Origin: Saccharomyces paradoxus
Lineage: Eukaryota; Ascomycota; Saccharomycetes; Saccharomycetales; Saccharomycetaceae
Reading direction: 5' to 3'
Assembly: GCF_002079055.1 (NCBI RefSeq)
Contig: NC_047487.1
Coordinates: forward strand, 124,001 to 188,000
DNA: 64,000 bases
The notes beneath the pieces were generated by a model. The model searched no databases. It was not told the origin of the DNA and was given only the letters and a program-made list of their open reading frames with translations. Below are positions 51,673 through 61,800 of this stretch, in pieces (the stretch's first letter is position 1; every line of letters starts with the position of its first letter). The translations under genes were made by a program, and so were the position numbers.

Positions 51673-52374
51673 ATGCAAACCCCTTCAGAGAATACCGACG
51701 TCAAGTTGGGTACACTCAACGAACCTAGTGCACATTTAATCGAGGAAAACGTGGCTCTTCCTAAGGAAATATTTCACTCGCACTTAAGTTATTCGATCTA
51801 TGAAATGGCTCACTGTACACCAATCAAGATTTTGGCCCTGGTAATCGGCGTTTTGGTTTTGATAATTATTTTTTTCCATGATAACGACGTTTGCACTATA
51901 ATCTCAGGGATATCCCTTTTAACATCTATTATCATTTTAATGATCGTATTGATTGCAGTGTCGGTAGAGATCAGTGATAGGGATTTCAAAATTAAACTTT
52001 TATTAGAAGTCATCACACGCAAGCCAGCGGGAAAAGGATGGAGAGCTGTTGCATACAATATGAATCAGTATCTTTTTGATGAAGGGCTGTGGTATACTCC
52101 ATATTACTTCTACTGTGGTCGAAAATGCCAGTGTTACTTCAATGGTCTCATCAAAATCAAAGAGCTCAACACATATCCAAGTTCGTCTATGAACGATGAA
52201 GAGAATACGCAGCCAGGCGCACAGCCAGACATGTCAGCAAATGAGGTAGCAAGATCTTATATTTATAGCCCTGACCCAATTTTAGAAGCATATTTTGTCA
52301 AAGCAGCTGAAATTGATAAAGAAGCCCAGCGTGAGTATTGGAAAAGGCAATACCCAGAGGCTGCTTTACCTTAG
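51673..52374 (+). CDS. DUP240 unit 8, intact
   Basis: The ATG at 51673 gives 233 residues ([53 protein letters not shown]). Hydrophobic segments are LALVIGVLVLIIIFFHD and ISGISLLTSIIILMIVLIAV. The C-terminal block is [48 protein letters not shown], with a one-residue contraction (AGKGW). It ends YWKRQYPEAALP. The upstream flank closely matches that of unit 11, so units 6-8 and 9-11 form two copies of one block. Confidence 0.92.
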   Translation: MQTPSENTDVKLGTLNEPSAHLIEENVALPKEIFHSHLSYSIYEMAHCTPIKILALVIGVLVLIIIFFHDNDVCTIISGISLLTSIIILMIVLIAVSVEISDRDFKIKLLLEVITRKPAGKGWRAVAYNMNQYLFDEGLWYTPYYFYCGRKCQCYFNGLIKIKELNTYPSSSMNDEENTQPGAQPDMSANEVARSYIYSPDPILEAYFVKAAEIDKEAQREYWKRQYPEAALP

Positions 52375-52815
52375 GATAAAGGTTTTGGCATGTTTCTGGT
52401 ATATTCTTATGTGAAACGTATGTACATAGTTAACTTCAAAAACAATTCAGAGCCCACAATTAAGAGTCAACGCACTTGGGTGTAAAAGGCAATGTGCGCT
52501 CGAAACCAATTTATATGTAGTTAAACTTTGATGGAACTAGATGAAAACGCTATCGCTTTACTTATTTTGTTCCATAATACATGGCTTGATGCTCGACAAT
52601 GCTAGACGGCTCCTCATCACAGTAGATCAGCAGAGAACACTTTTCAACTACATCGTATCGCTTCGGGACGTTGCAACAATAGGTGAAAAATGCCTCTATA
52701 ACAAAAACAAGTGGCGAAAAGCTCCAATTGGTATAAGACAGATCACTATATTGATCAGCATAACATCTTTCAACACCATATTATAGCCATAGACAAGACA
52801 AGGTATCAATCGTTC
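52375..52815. other. DUP240 intergenic spacer
   Basis: About 440 bp. The right part repeats the flank found before unit 6 (GGTATAAGACAGAT...ATATTATAGCCATAGACAAGACAAGGTAT). No gene. Confidence 0.45.
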
Positions 52816-53523
52816 ATGCAAGCCTCTTCAGAAAATGCCGATACCAAATTAGATACGTTAAGTGAGCCTAGTGCACATCTAATCGAGGAGAATGTGGCTC
52901 TTCCAGAGGACATATTCAGCTCGTACTGGAGTTACTTGTTCCACGAAGTGCTTCACAATATAGTGATAATGATTATGTTCTAAGTTAACGTGTGTTTAGC
53001 CCTATTGTTTCTGTTTTTTCCTCATAACAAAGTTCATTTCTTTTATGTGCTTTCGTGGGTGGTTTCCGGTTTCATATTATTGGTTTCTTCTATTGTATTC
53101 GCGAAACCAATCAATGATCAAGATTTTAAGATTAACCTTCTGATCGAAGTCATTGCACGTAAACCAGCAGTAAAGGGAAAAGAATGGAGGACAATAACAT
53201 ACAAGATGAACCAGTATTTATTTGATGATGATTTATGGAACACTCCATATTACTTCTACCGTGATAAAGATTGCCGTCGCTACTTTCTGAGACTTATTAA
53301 GGGGAGAACCTTCAAGAAGCAAGAAGAATCGTCGACCAGCAATGTCACAGGCATACAATCCGATGAGGCAACTACTGGTACACCAACGGAGGCCACCGAA
53401 TCTTTTACTTTTAGTGTCGGACTGGATCTTACAAAACTCCTCACCAAGGCAGCTGAAGTCGAACAACAAGCCCAGAATAATTACTGGCAAGAGCGGTATC
53501 CTGAAATAAATGCGATTGTTTAA
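52816..53523 (+). pseudogene. DUP240 unit 9, full length with one in-frame stop
   Basis: The ATG at 52816 opens [52 protein letters not shown] at 52981-52983 interrupts the first hydrophobic segment, and the same frame then stays open to 53523 (KVHFFYVLSWVVSGFILLVSSIVF, then KPAVKGKEWRTITYKMNQYLFDDDLWNTPYYFYRDKDCRRYF) and ends WQERYPEINAIV. Apart from this single stop the gene looks whole. It pairs with unit 6 by its C-terminal third and 3' flank. Sequencing error or a very recent nonsense change could both explain it. Confidence 0.88.
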
Positions 53524-53819
53524 AGGGGAGGGGAGGGTGGCTTCTTGTACGTCTTAACTAGCAGAGGGATTTACTAATTCTGATGTTATCATGAGGTATC
53601 AGGTTGGACATGATAGAAATATATATTTATGCGTTTGTATAAGATGTGGATATAGCACATCAAAACAGTACAGCAACACCGAGTTATTAATTTTCTTTAA
53701 CGTAAATAGAGTTTCAGAACCATCATAGAAATTTACCTGTAACTGTTCTTTGCTGAGGTAAAAGGGTGGTTGCCGCTATTGCCAGATTGAATATACCTAA
53801 CCCAATTCCCATTTACTCG
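53524..53819. other. Spacer, duplicate of the unit 6 3' flank
   Basis: The first 75 bp (AAAGGGGAGG through ATGTTATCAT) nearly duplicate the sequence after unit 6. The rest (53595-53819) has no counterpart at that place. No gene. Confidence 0.5.
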
Positions 53820-54240
53820 AGAAAAAATATCATTATTCTGAAAGACATATTCCGTTTGTATCAGAGTTAGTGCCTCTACGAAGTTGCTCATTTAAAGATG
53901 GTAATGTTTTCGATCCCGATAATTGTCAGTACTGTGTATTCCCCCAATGCTAGCTGTGCTATCATTTCACTAGTGTTGGTTTTATACTGTTTAGTCACCT
54001 CGATAAATCTTGTAGATTTTATTTCTTTCAAACCGATCTCTCTGATCAAGATTTTGTAATGAAGTTCCCGATGGAAGTCATCACACGTAAGCCAGTTGGG
54101 AATGGATGGGGGGCTGTTTCGTATAGCATGAACCAATACCTATTTAAGGAGGAACCATAACCAAGAAGGTTCCAAAAGGTACAGATCCAATCTTGAAAGG
54201 GTATATGTCGAAAGCAGTATCCTGAAGCCGATCTCCTTTA
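53820..54240 (+). pseudogene. DUP240 unit 10, heavily decayed
   Basis: The homology starts as in unit 7 (TATCATTATTC, then GAAAGACATATTCC), with the N terminus absent. Frames change more than once. The pieces SIPIIVSTVYSPNASCAIISLVLVLYCLVT, MEVITRKPVGNGWGAVSYSMNQYLF and KKVPKGTDPILKGYMSKAV are still readable. A deletion joins the NMNQYLFKE motif directly to the later part of the gene. It is the counterpart of unit 7 in the duplicated block but has no A/T-rich insert. Confidence 0.82.
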
Positions 54241-54535
54241 AAACAGGAGCTTTGTAATTTATCCAGTAATTTTACATACAAAGAAGAATTAAAATAAGCA
54301 ACTTTAAAGACATCTCAAACTGGTAATTGAGCGTGAAGTGGTTATTATTGTTGCATCTTTATTTTTGCATTTTCTCGGACAGTTAGCAATTGTCCAAGAA
54401 AGCTTCCAAAGAAAAGGAAGGATACCATTTTGTTAATAAAACAGCAATTGACACGAGAAAAACATACTCCAGCTAGTGTGAAGTTCCCGTCAAAAACTAA
54501 ATATAACCGTAGAGAAGAAAAGGTATAAATTGGGC
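54241..54535. other. DUP240 intergenic spacer
   Basis: About 295 bp closely matching the region before unit 8 (TCCAAAGAAAAGGAAGGATACC, AACAGCAATTGACA, TATAAATTGGGC). It probably carries the promoter of unit 11. No gene. Confidence 0.5.
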
Positions 54536-55258
54536 ATGGAAGCCCCTTCAGAAATTACCGATTCCAAATCAGATACATCGAAGGGCCTAGATGCTCAATT
54601 AATCGAGAAAAATGTTGCTCTTCCTAAAGACATATTCCGTTCGTATCTGAGTTATTTGATCTATGATATGCTTCATTATAAACCGATAATGGTTCTGGGC
54701 GCGGTATCCGTGGGTTCAGTTTTATCGATCGTGTTTTTGCACGACAACATCGCTTGCGTTGTCATTTCCGCAGTACTGGCTGGTATTTCCTTGTTCGCTT
54801 TAATGATTCTAGGTGATGGTTATCTAAAGCCGGTCAGTCGTCGAGATTTCAGTGCTGAGCTTTTAGTAGAAGTCATCACACGTAAACCAGCGGTAGAAGG
54901 GAAAGAATGGAAGATTATCACATACAAAATGAACCAATATCTGTTTAATCATGGACAATGGCATACACCGTACTACTTTTACGGCGACGAAAATTGCTAC
55001 CGTTATTTTCTAAGCCTTATTGAAGGAACCACTGCCAAGAAGCAAACACCCACATCAATTGGCTATTCTACAGGCACGCAGTTGAATTCATCGGTCACCG
55101 CTGAATCTGAAGATGCCATTGAGTCTGTTCCTCCTAGTCCCGGACTGAATTATCAAAACTTCCTCCTCAAGGCAGCGGAGATCGAACAACAAGCTCAAGA
55201 AAATTACTGGCGAAGGCGACATCCCAATATCGATGCGCTCCTTAAAAAGACGAAATAG
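54536..55258 (+). CDS. MST28: DUP240 unit 11, Mst28/Prm9-type protein with KKxx tail, intact
   Basis: The ATG at 54536 gives 240 residues (MEAPSEITDSKSDTSKGLDAQLIEKNVALPKDIFRSYLSYLIYDMLHYKP). Two hydrophobic segments (VLGAVSVGSVLSIVFLHD and VVISAVLAGISLFALMILGDG) precede the block [50 protein letters not shown]. The tail ENYWRRRHPNIDALLKKTK resembles that of S288C Mst28 and ends in KKTK, a KKxx signal that binds COPI. Mst28 with Mst27 is linked to vesicle formation. It is the last intact unit before YAT1, which is the MST28 place; PRM9 is the alternative name, because that paralogue is very similar. Confidence 0.88.
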   Translation: MEAPSEITDSKSDTSKGLDAQLIEKNVALPKDIFRSYLSYLIYDMLHYKPIMVLGAVSVGSVLSIVFLHDNIACVVISAVLAGISLFALMILGDGYLKPVSRRDFSAELLVEVITRKPAVEGKEWKIITYKMNQYLFNHGQWHTPYYFYGDENCYRYFLSLIEGTTAKKQTPTSIGYSTGTQLNSSVTAESEDAIESVPPSPGLNYQNFLLKAAEIEQQAQENYWRRRHPNIDALLKKTK

Positions 55259-55465
55259 CCTACTGACACTACCATACGTAAAGCGAACATAAACTAAAAT
55301 ATCATATATAATCAACACTAACTGGCCCGGAAACGGCCGAAGGAAGTGCCTGTTGTAACGAAAAGAAAAAAAAACCTCGAAAAGGGTCTGGTATTGTTAG
55401 CATAGAAATAACAATTCGAATAAAACAAGTAATCGTTTGGCCGATGTCACGTTCATTAGCTCGCA
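55259..55465. other. Short DUP240 spacer
   Basis: About 200 bp with the CCTCGAAAAGGGTCTGGTAT flank shared with the upstream region of unit 3. No gene. Confidence 0.4.
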
Positions 55466-56051
55466 ATGAAGTACCTTCCCGAAGAAATCTTCGATTTGTA
55501 TTGGACCTATTTGCTTAACGAAGTGGTTCATTATCTACTAATTATAGTAATAGTAATAACAATCGTAGGGTTAGTTTTGTTAATGGTGCGTTTTCATGAC
55601 AACAAACCTTGCGTCCTCGTTTTTGGGATATTACTTTTCCTCACCTCTTTCGCTTCAACAGTTCCTATAAGCATTTCCAGGGCGTATGTCGGTGATCGAG
55701 ATTTTCAAGCAAGCTTTTAGTGGAAATCATCGCGCGTAAGCCAGCGGTAAAGGGAAAAGAATGGAGGACATCACATACAAGATGAATCAGTATTTACTTG
55801 ATAACGGTTTATGTCACACTCCATATTACTTTTACCGTGATGAAGATTGCCATCGTTATTTTCTAAGCCTTAGTGAGGGGAGAACATTCAAGAAGCAAGA
55901 CGAATCATCGATCAACGATGTTACGGACACACAACACACCGAATCCTTCACTTTTAGTCCCGGACCAAACTATCAAAAGTGTCTTTCCAAGGCAGCTGAG
56001 ATCGAACATCAGTCCCAGAATAATCACCGTTTTAGAAAAAAGAGAGTATAG
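55466..56051 (+). pseudogene. DUP240 unit 12, frameshifted
   Basis: The ATG at 55466 opens the short-type start MKYLPEEIFDLYWTYLLNEVVHY. Two hydrophobic segments are intact up to VGDRDF, then a frameshift before the LLVEIIARKPAVKGKEW block ends the frame at 55720. A second one-base change lies just after KEW, and the frame then reads ITYKMNQYLLDNGLCHTPYYFYRDEDCHRYF to a truncated tail (NNHRFRKKRV). Length and start type match unit 3, so both descend from the same short form. Confidence 0.87.
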
Positions 56052-56427
56052 AATTATATATTTTTAAATACAAAACGTACGGAACGACAAACGCATCATT
56101 AGTGTCACCATCTTGGTCACGACCACAACCACGATTGTATAGTTCCAAAGCAAAAGGGCAAAGACAAAGCATGATTAAGAAGACTCCCCATGTAGCTTCT
56201 CTATGTGATCAGCGGCTAAAAAAAGCATCTGCATCAGCACTAGAGTCATCGCCCCGGAAGTCCGTGGTCTTCCCCGCGCACTTTCCATTTGCCCGGCAGG
56301 CCATATCAGCGGCAACCAGACCGCGCATATATATACAAGACACACACAACAACGCAAACGCACACAGTAAAAGATAAAAAAAAGGAAACCCACGACGACA
56401 GTAATCACATCCTTTTTTCCGTACACA
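56052..56427. promoter_or_regulatory. YAT1 upstream region with possible Cat8/Sip4 sites
   Basis: This 375 bp region is GC-richer than the DUP240 array. It holds CCGGAAGTCCG (56254-56264), which fits the minimal CCN6CCG pattern of the carbon-source response element, and a looser TCCATTTGCCCGG (56284-56296). A TATATATA sequence lies near 56328. YAT1 is expressed on non-fermentable carbon, so Cat8/Sip4 control is plausible but only inferred. Confidence 0.35.
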
Positions 56428-58506
56428 ATGCCAAACTTAAAGAGACTACCTGTTCCGCCACTACAGGACACCCTTAATCGCTACCTGGCACGCGTGGAAC
56501 CACTGCAGGACGAGCGCCAAAACCGCCGTACGCGCCGCACCGTGCTCTCCGCAGAAAACCTGGACGCACTGAACACGCTGCACGAGCGGCTGCTAGAATA
56601 CGACACACGGCTCGCTGCAAACAACCCAGAGTCCTCATACATCGAACAGTTCTGGTATGATGCATACCTGCTGTATGATGCAACCGTCGTTCTTAACGTC
56701 AACCCCTACTTCCAGCTGCAGGACGACCCAACCATCAAAGACACTCCAGAGACCGCGGCACAAGGCCCCTATGGCGCACACACAGTGCAAGTACGTCGTG
56801 CTGCACGACTCACCACTTCGATCCTCAAATTCATTCGCCAGATCCGCCATGGCACGCTCCGCGCGGACACCGTGCGCGGCAAAACACCCTTGTCGATGGA
56901 CCAGTATGAGCGGCTATTCGGCTCCAGTAGAATCCCTCCGGGTCCCGGCGAGCCCTCTTGCCACTTGCAAACAGACGCCACATCACATCACGTGGTGGCA
57001 ATGTATCGTGGTCAGTTCTACTGGTTCGACGTGTTGGACACGCGCAACGAGCCCATCTTTGCCACCCCAGAACAGCTGGAGTGGAACCTTTATTCGATCA
57101 TCATGGACGCGGAATCCGCTGGAAGCGGATCCGCGCCCTTTGGTGTGTTCACTACAGAGTCGCGTCGTGTATGGTCCAACATCAGAGACTATCTGTTCCA
57201 TGCCGAGGACTGTACCAACTGGCGCAATCTCAAGCTGATCGACTCCGCGTTGTTCGTGGTCTGTCTCGACGACGTGGCTTTTGCCGCGGACCAACAGGAC
57301 GAGCTCACGCGTTCGATGCTGTGCGGGACTTCCAACATCAATCTCGATCCGCGCCAACACCAGCCACCATTGAACGTGCAAACGGGTACCTGTCTCAACC
57401 GCTGGTACGACAAGTTACAACTGATCGTGACCAAGAACGGTAAGGCGGGCATCAACTTCGAACACACCGGTGTAGATGGCCACACCGTGCTCCGGCTCGC
57501 TACAGACATCTACACAGATTCGATCTTGAGCTTCGCACGCGGCGTAACCAAGAACGTCGTCGACATCTTTAGCGACGACAACAACAACAACAACAACAAC
57601 GATAACAAACTATCGTCCCTCGCTTCGGCGGCTCACTCCGCCAACTTGATCACTATCCCTCGTAAACTGGAATGGCGCACCGACAATTTTTTGCAATCTT
57701 CGTTGCACTTTGCCGAGACGCGCATCTCGGACTTGATCTCGCAATACGAGTTTGTCAATCTTGACTTCTCCAACTACGGTGCCTCCCACATCAAGACACT
57801 GTTCAAATGCTCCCCAGACGCCTTCGTGCAGCAAGTGTTCCAAGTCGCGTATTTCGCGCTTTACGGCCGCTTTGAGACCGTATACGAGCCCGCCATGACC
57901 AAAGCGTTCCAAAACGGCCGTACAGAGGCAATCCGCTCTGTCACAGAGCAATCCAAGCTCTTTGTCAAGTCGCTGCTGGACCAGGATGCCTCGGACGCCT
58001 CCAAAATTCAGCTCTTACACGACGCCTGCACGGCGCACTCGCAAATCACCAGGGAGTGCTCGCAGGGTCTGGGCCAGGATCGTCACTTGTATGCGCTTTA
58101 CTGTATCTGGAATCAGTGGTACAAGGACAAGGCGGACCTCCCACCCATCTTCCAGGACAAATCCTGGACTACCATGCAGAACAACGTCTTAAGTACCTCC
58201 AACTGCGGTAACCCCTGCCTCAAAAGTTTCGGGTTCGGACCCGTCACCGCCAACGGCTTCGGCATCGGCTACATCATCAGAGACCACTCCATCTCCGTGG
58301 TCGTGTCTTCAAGGCATCGCCAGACGGCTCGGTTTGCCTCGCTCATGGAAAAGTCGCTGCTTGAGATCGACCGGATCTTCAAGCGCCAACAAGCCCGCGC
58401 AGCAAAACCTGTTGCCAGGGCCACGGCTGGTGCCAACACCAAATCGGAAGACATGAAGTACTTGTTGTCCGGCTATGATTACTTTGATGTGAGCGTCTCG
58501 GGTTGA
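56428..58506 (+). CDS. YAT1: Yat1, carnitine O-acetyltransferase
   Basis: The 692-residue enzyme starts MPNLKRLPVPPLQDTLNRYLARVEPL, the usual N-terminal motif of carnitine acyltransferases. The catalytic His is residue 346 in NFEHTGVDGHTV. The STS motif (VLSTSNCGNP) and the FGPVTANGFGIGY block follow near 585-615. Yat1 transfers acetyl groups to carnitine at the mitochondrial outer face when cells grow on ethanol or acetate. An Asn run (about residues 386-392, inside DDNNNNNNNDNK) accounts for most of the extra length over the 687 residues I recall for S288C. GC content is markedly higher than in the neighbouring DUP240 units. Confidence 0.97.
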   Translation: MPNLKRLPVPPLQDTLNRYLARVEPLQDERQNRRTRRTVLSAENLDALNTLHERLLEYDTRLAANNPESSYIEQFWYDAYLLYDATVVLNVNPYFQLQDDPTIKDTPETAAQGPYGAHTVQVRRAARLTTSILKFIRQIRHGTLRADTVRGKTPLSMDQYERLFGSSRIPPGPGEPSCHLQTDATSHHVVAMYRGQFYWFDVLDTRNEPIFATPEQLEWNLYSIIMDAESAGSGSAPFGVFTTESRRVWSNIRDYLFHAEDCTNWRNLKLIDSALFVVCLDDVAFAADQQDELTRSMLCGTSNINLDPRQHQPPLNVQTGTCLNRWYDKLQLIVTKNGKAGINFEHTGVDGHTVLRLATDIYTDSILSFARGVTKNVVDIFSDDNNNNNNNDNKLSSLASAAHSANLITIPRKLEWRTDNFLQSSLHFAETRISDLISQYEFVNLDFSNYGASHIKTLFKCSPDAFVQQVFQVAYFALYGRFETVYEPAMTKAFQNGRTEAIRSVTEQSKLFVKSLLDQDASDASKIQLLHDACTAHSQITRECSQGLGQDRHLYALYCIWNQWYKDKADLPPIFQDKSWTTMQNNVLSTSNCGNPCLKSFGFGPVTANGFGIGYIIRDHSISVVVSSRHRQTARFASLMEKSLLEIDRIFKRQQARAAKPVARATAGANTKSEDMKYLLSGYDYFDVSVSG

Positions 58507-58873
58507 TTTTATGGTGCATTTTGCGTATCGGTTAAAATACTACTATTACTACTATTACTACTATTTTTTTTACTACTATTAAATACTATTCATATACTAA
58601 AAAAAAAAGCGGAAAAATCTTTAGAAGAGACTAGCATTGGCTATTATAAACACAGCGACTGTAATTTAGCCTCACCTATCGTTTGCATTCTCTTTCGCTC
58701 GCCGAGCGAACGTGTACCAAAAAAGGAAAGGGAAAAAAAAGAAATAAAAGGAAAAGGAAACTCAAAACTTGAATAAATAGAAGCAATCAAACTAAACTTA
58801 ACTAAACTAAAAAAAATAAATAAATAAATAAATAAATAAACATCAAAGTACGCCCCTCGCCGCTCCACGCACT
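58507..58873. repeat. YAT1-SWH1 spacer with simple repeats
   Basis: About 370 bp. It contains a TACTAT-type triplet tract (about 58538-58583), an A-run and an AAAT tetranucleotide tract (about 58812-58840) just upstream of the SWH1 start. No gene. Confidence 0.7.
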
Positions 58874-61800
58874 ATGGAACAACCCGATCTATCATCCGTG
58901 GTCATAAGCAAGCCGCTGCTGAAGTTGAAACTTCTCGACGCCCTACGCCAGGGAAGTTTCGCAAACTTGAAAGATCTCCTACAGAAACAATTCCAGCCGC
59001 TAGACGACCCAAACGTCCAACAAGTGCTCCATCTCATGCTCCACTACGCCGTGCAGGTTGCCCCCATGGCAGTGATAAAGGATATCGTCCACCATTGGAT
59101 CACCGCCACCGGTGCCACTTTTTTAAACATCCATCTTGATCTAAACGAACAGGACTCCAACGGCAACACCCCATTGCACATCGCCGCCTACCAGTCCCGC
59201 GGTGACATAGTAGCTTTCCTCTTGGACCAGGCCACCATCAACGACTGCGTGCTCAACCACTCTCACTTACAGGCCATCGAAATGTGCAAGAACCTAAACA
59301 TCGCGCAGATGATGCAGGTGAAACGCTCCACATACGTCGCGGAGACCGCCCAGGAATTCAGAACAGCCTTTAACAACAGGGACTTCGGCCACCTAGAATC
59401 CATCCTCTCCAGCCCTCGAAACGCAGAACTGCTCGACATCAACGGCATGGACCCAGAGACCGGCGATACCGTCCTGCACGAATTCGTTAAGAAAAGAGAC
59501 GTCATCATGTGCCGCTGGCTGCTTGAACACGGCGCAGACCCCTTCAAGAGAGACCGGAAGGGAAAACTGCCCATCGAACTCGTCAGGAAAGTCAACGAAA
59601 ACGACACCGCCACAAACACCAAGATCGCTATCGATATCGAACTGAAAAAACTATTGGAGAGGGCCACCAGGGAACAAAGCGTCATCGACGTCACAAACAA
59701 CAACTTGCACGAGGCCCCTACTTACAAGGGCTACTTGAAAAAATGGACCAACTTCGCTCAAGGCTACAAACTGCGTTGGTTCATCCTTAGTAGCGATGGC
59801 AAACTGTCGTACTACATCGATCAGGCTGACACTAAGAACGCGTGTAGGGGCTCATTGAATATGTCTTCGTGCTCCTTGCATTTGGATTCGTCTGAAAAAT
59901 TGAAGTTCGAAATTATCGGCGGTAACAACGGCGTCATCAGGTGGCATTTAAAGGGGAACCATCCTATCGAGACAAACAGGTGGGTCTGGGCCATCCAGGG
60001 CGCCATAAGATACGCAAAGGACAGAGAGATTCTGCTGCACAATGGCAGCTACTCGCCATCTTTGGCCTTAAGCCATGGCTTGTCACCCAAAATGTCCAAT
60101 AAAGAAAACTTGCATGCAACTTCAAAACGGTTAACCAAGAGCCCGTACCTGTCTAAATCCACACTGACACAAAACGTTCAAGGGGGTGTCGATGATAACG
60201 ATAATGACGATGACAATGCTGACAACAACAACAATAATAATAATGATAATGATGACGATGATGATGATGATGATGAAAATAGACCCCTCATAGAACCATT
60301 GCCGCTGATTTCATCTAGAAGCCAAAGCTTAAGCGAGATCGCTTCCGGTTCACACTCTAGGAAGTCCGCAGTTTCGTCTACGAGGGCCGGTATACCATCG
60401 GATGACGAGCGTTACTCTGACGACGATTCTGATGACGACGGTAATTCCTCTTACACAGTGGAGAACGGCGGTGAAGGTGATGGCGATGAAGATCTGAACG
60501 CCATTTATGGTCCGTACATTCAAAAACTACATATGCTACAAAGATCTATTTCCATTGAGTTGGCATCGTTGAACGAACTACTGCAAGATAAACAACAACA
60601 CGATGAATACTGGAACACGGTAAATACTTCTATTGAAACCGTCAGCGAATATTTCGACAAATTAAATCGTTTGACCTCTCAAAGGGAAAAGAGAATGATT
60701 GCCCAAATGACCAAGCAGCGTGATGTTAACAATGTTTGGATCCAATCCGTGAAAGATCTGGAAATGGAATTGGTTGACAAAGACGAAAAATTGGTTGCCT
60801 TGGATAAAGAACGGAAGAATCTGAAAAAAATGCTGCAAAAAAAATTGAACAATCAACCACCTGTTGAAACGGAGGCCAACGAAGATTCTGATGATGCGAA
60901 CTCAATGATAAAAGGATCTCAAGAGTCAACAAATACCCTTGAGGAAATCGTAAAATTTATCGAGAACACAAAGGAAAGTGATGAGGATTCAGACGCGGAC
61001 GAGTTCTTCGACGCAGAAGAAGCAGCCTCCGAAGAAAAGGCCAATGATTCGGAAAACTTACCCACAGATAAAAAGACCCCAGCTGATGAGACACCACAAG
61101 AAGAAGCCACAGAAGACGAGAGCCTTCTTGTGATCAGTTCCCCACAGGTAGAAAAGAAGAACCAACTATTAAAAGAGGAATCGTTTGTCGGGTATGAAGA
61201 TCCAGTGAGAACCAGACTGGCTTTGGACGAAGATAACCGTCCCAAGATTGGTCTTTGGTCCGTTTTAAAGTCTATGGTCGGTCAAGACCTAACGAAATTG
61301 ACTCTACCAGTATCGTTCAATGAACCAACATCCCTACTACAGAGAGTTTCCGAGGATATCGAATATTCTCATATCCTTGATCAAGCTGCCACTTTTGAAG
61401 ACTCATCTTTAAGAATGCTATATGTAGCTGCCTTCACTGCGTCAATGTACGCATCTACAACTAACAGGGTCTCTAAACCATTTAATCCCTTACTCGGTGA
61501 AACTTTTGAATATGCCAGGCCTGATGGCCAATATCGATTCTTCACCGAACAAGTTTCTCACCACCCACCTATCTCTGCTACTTGGACAGAATCACCTAAA
61601 TGGGATTTCTACGGTGAATGCAATGTTGATTCGTCATTCAATGGACGCACATTTGCTGTACAGCATTTGGGATTGTGGTACATTACTATTCGTCCCGATC
61701 ATAATAGAGGTGTTTCCGAGGAAACTTACTCCTGGAAAAAACCAAATAACACTGTTATCGGTATTTTAATGGGGAAACCACAAGTTGACAACAGCGGGGA

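Noticed and set aside
44763-56051. Idea that live and dead DUP240 units alternate as a designed cassette system
   Set aside because: Shared flanks and shared lesions are better explained by segmental duplication, conversion and decay; no recombinase, guide repeat or fixed recombination site is visible.
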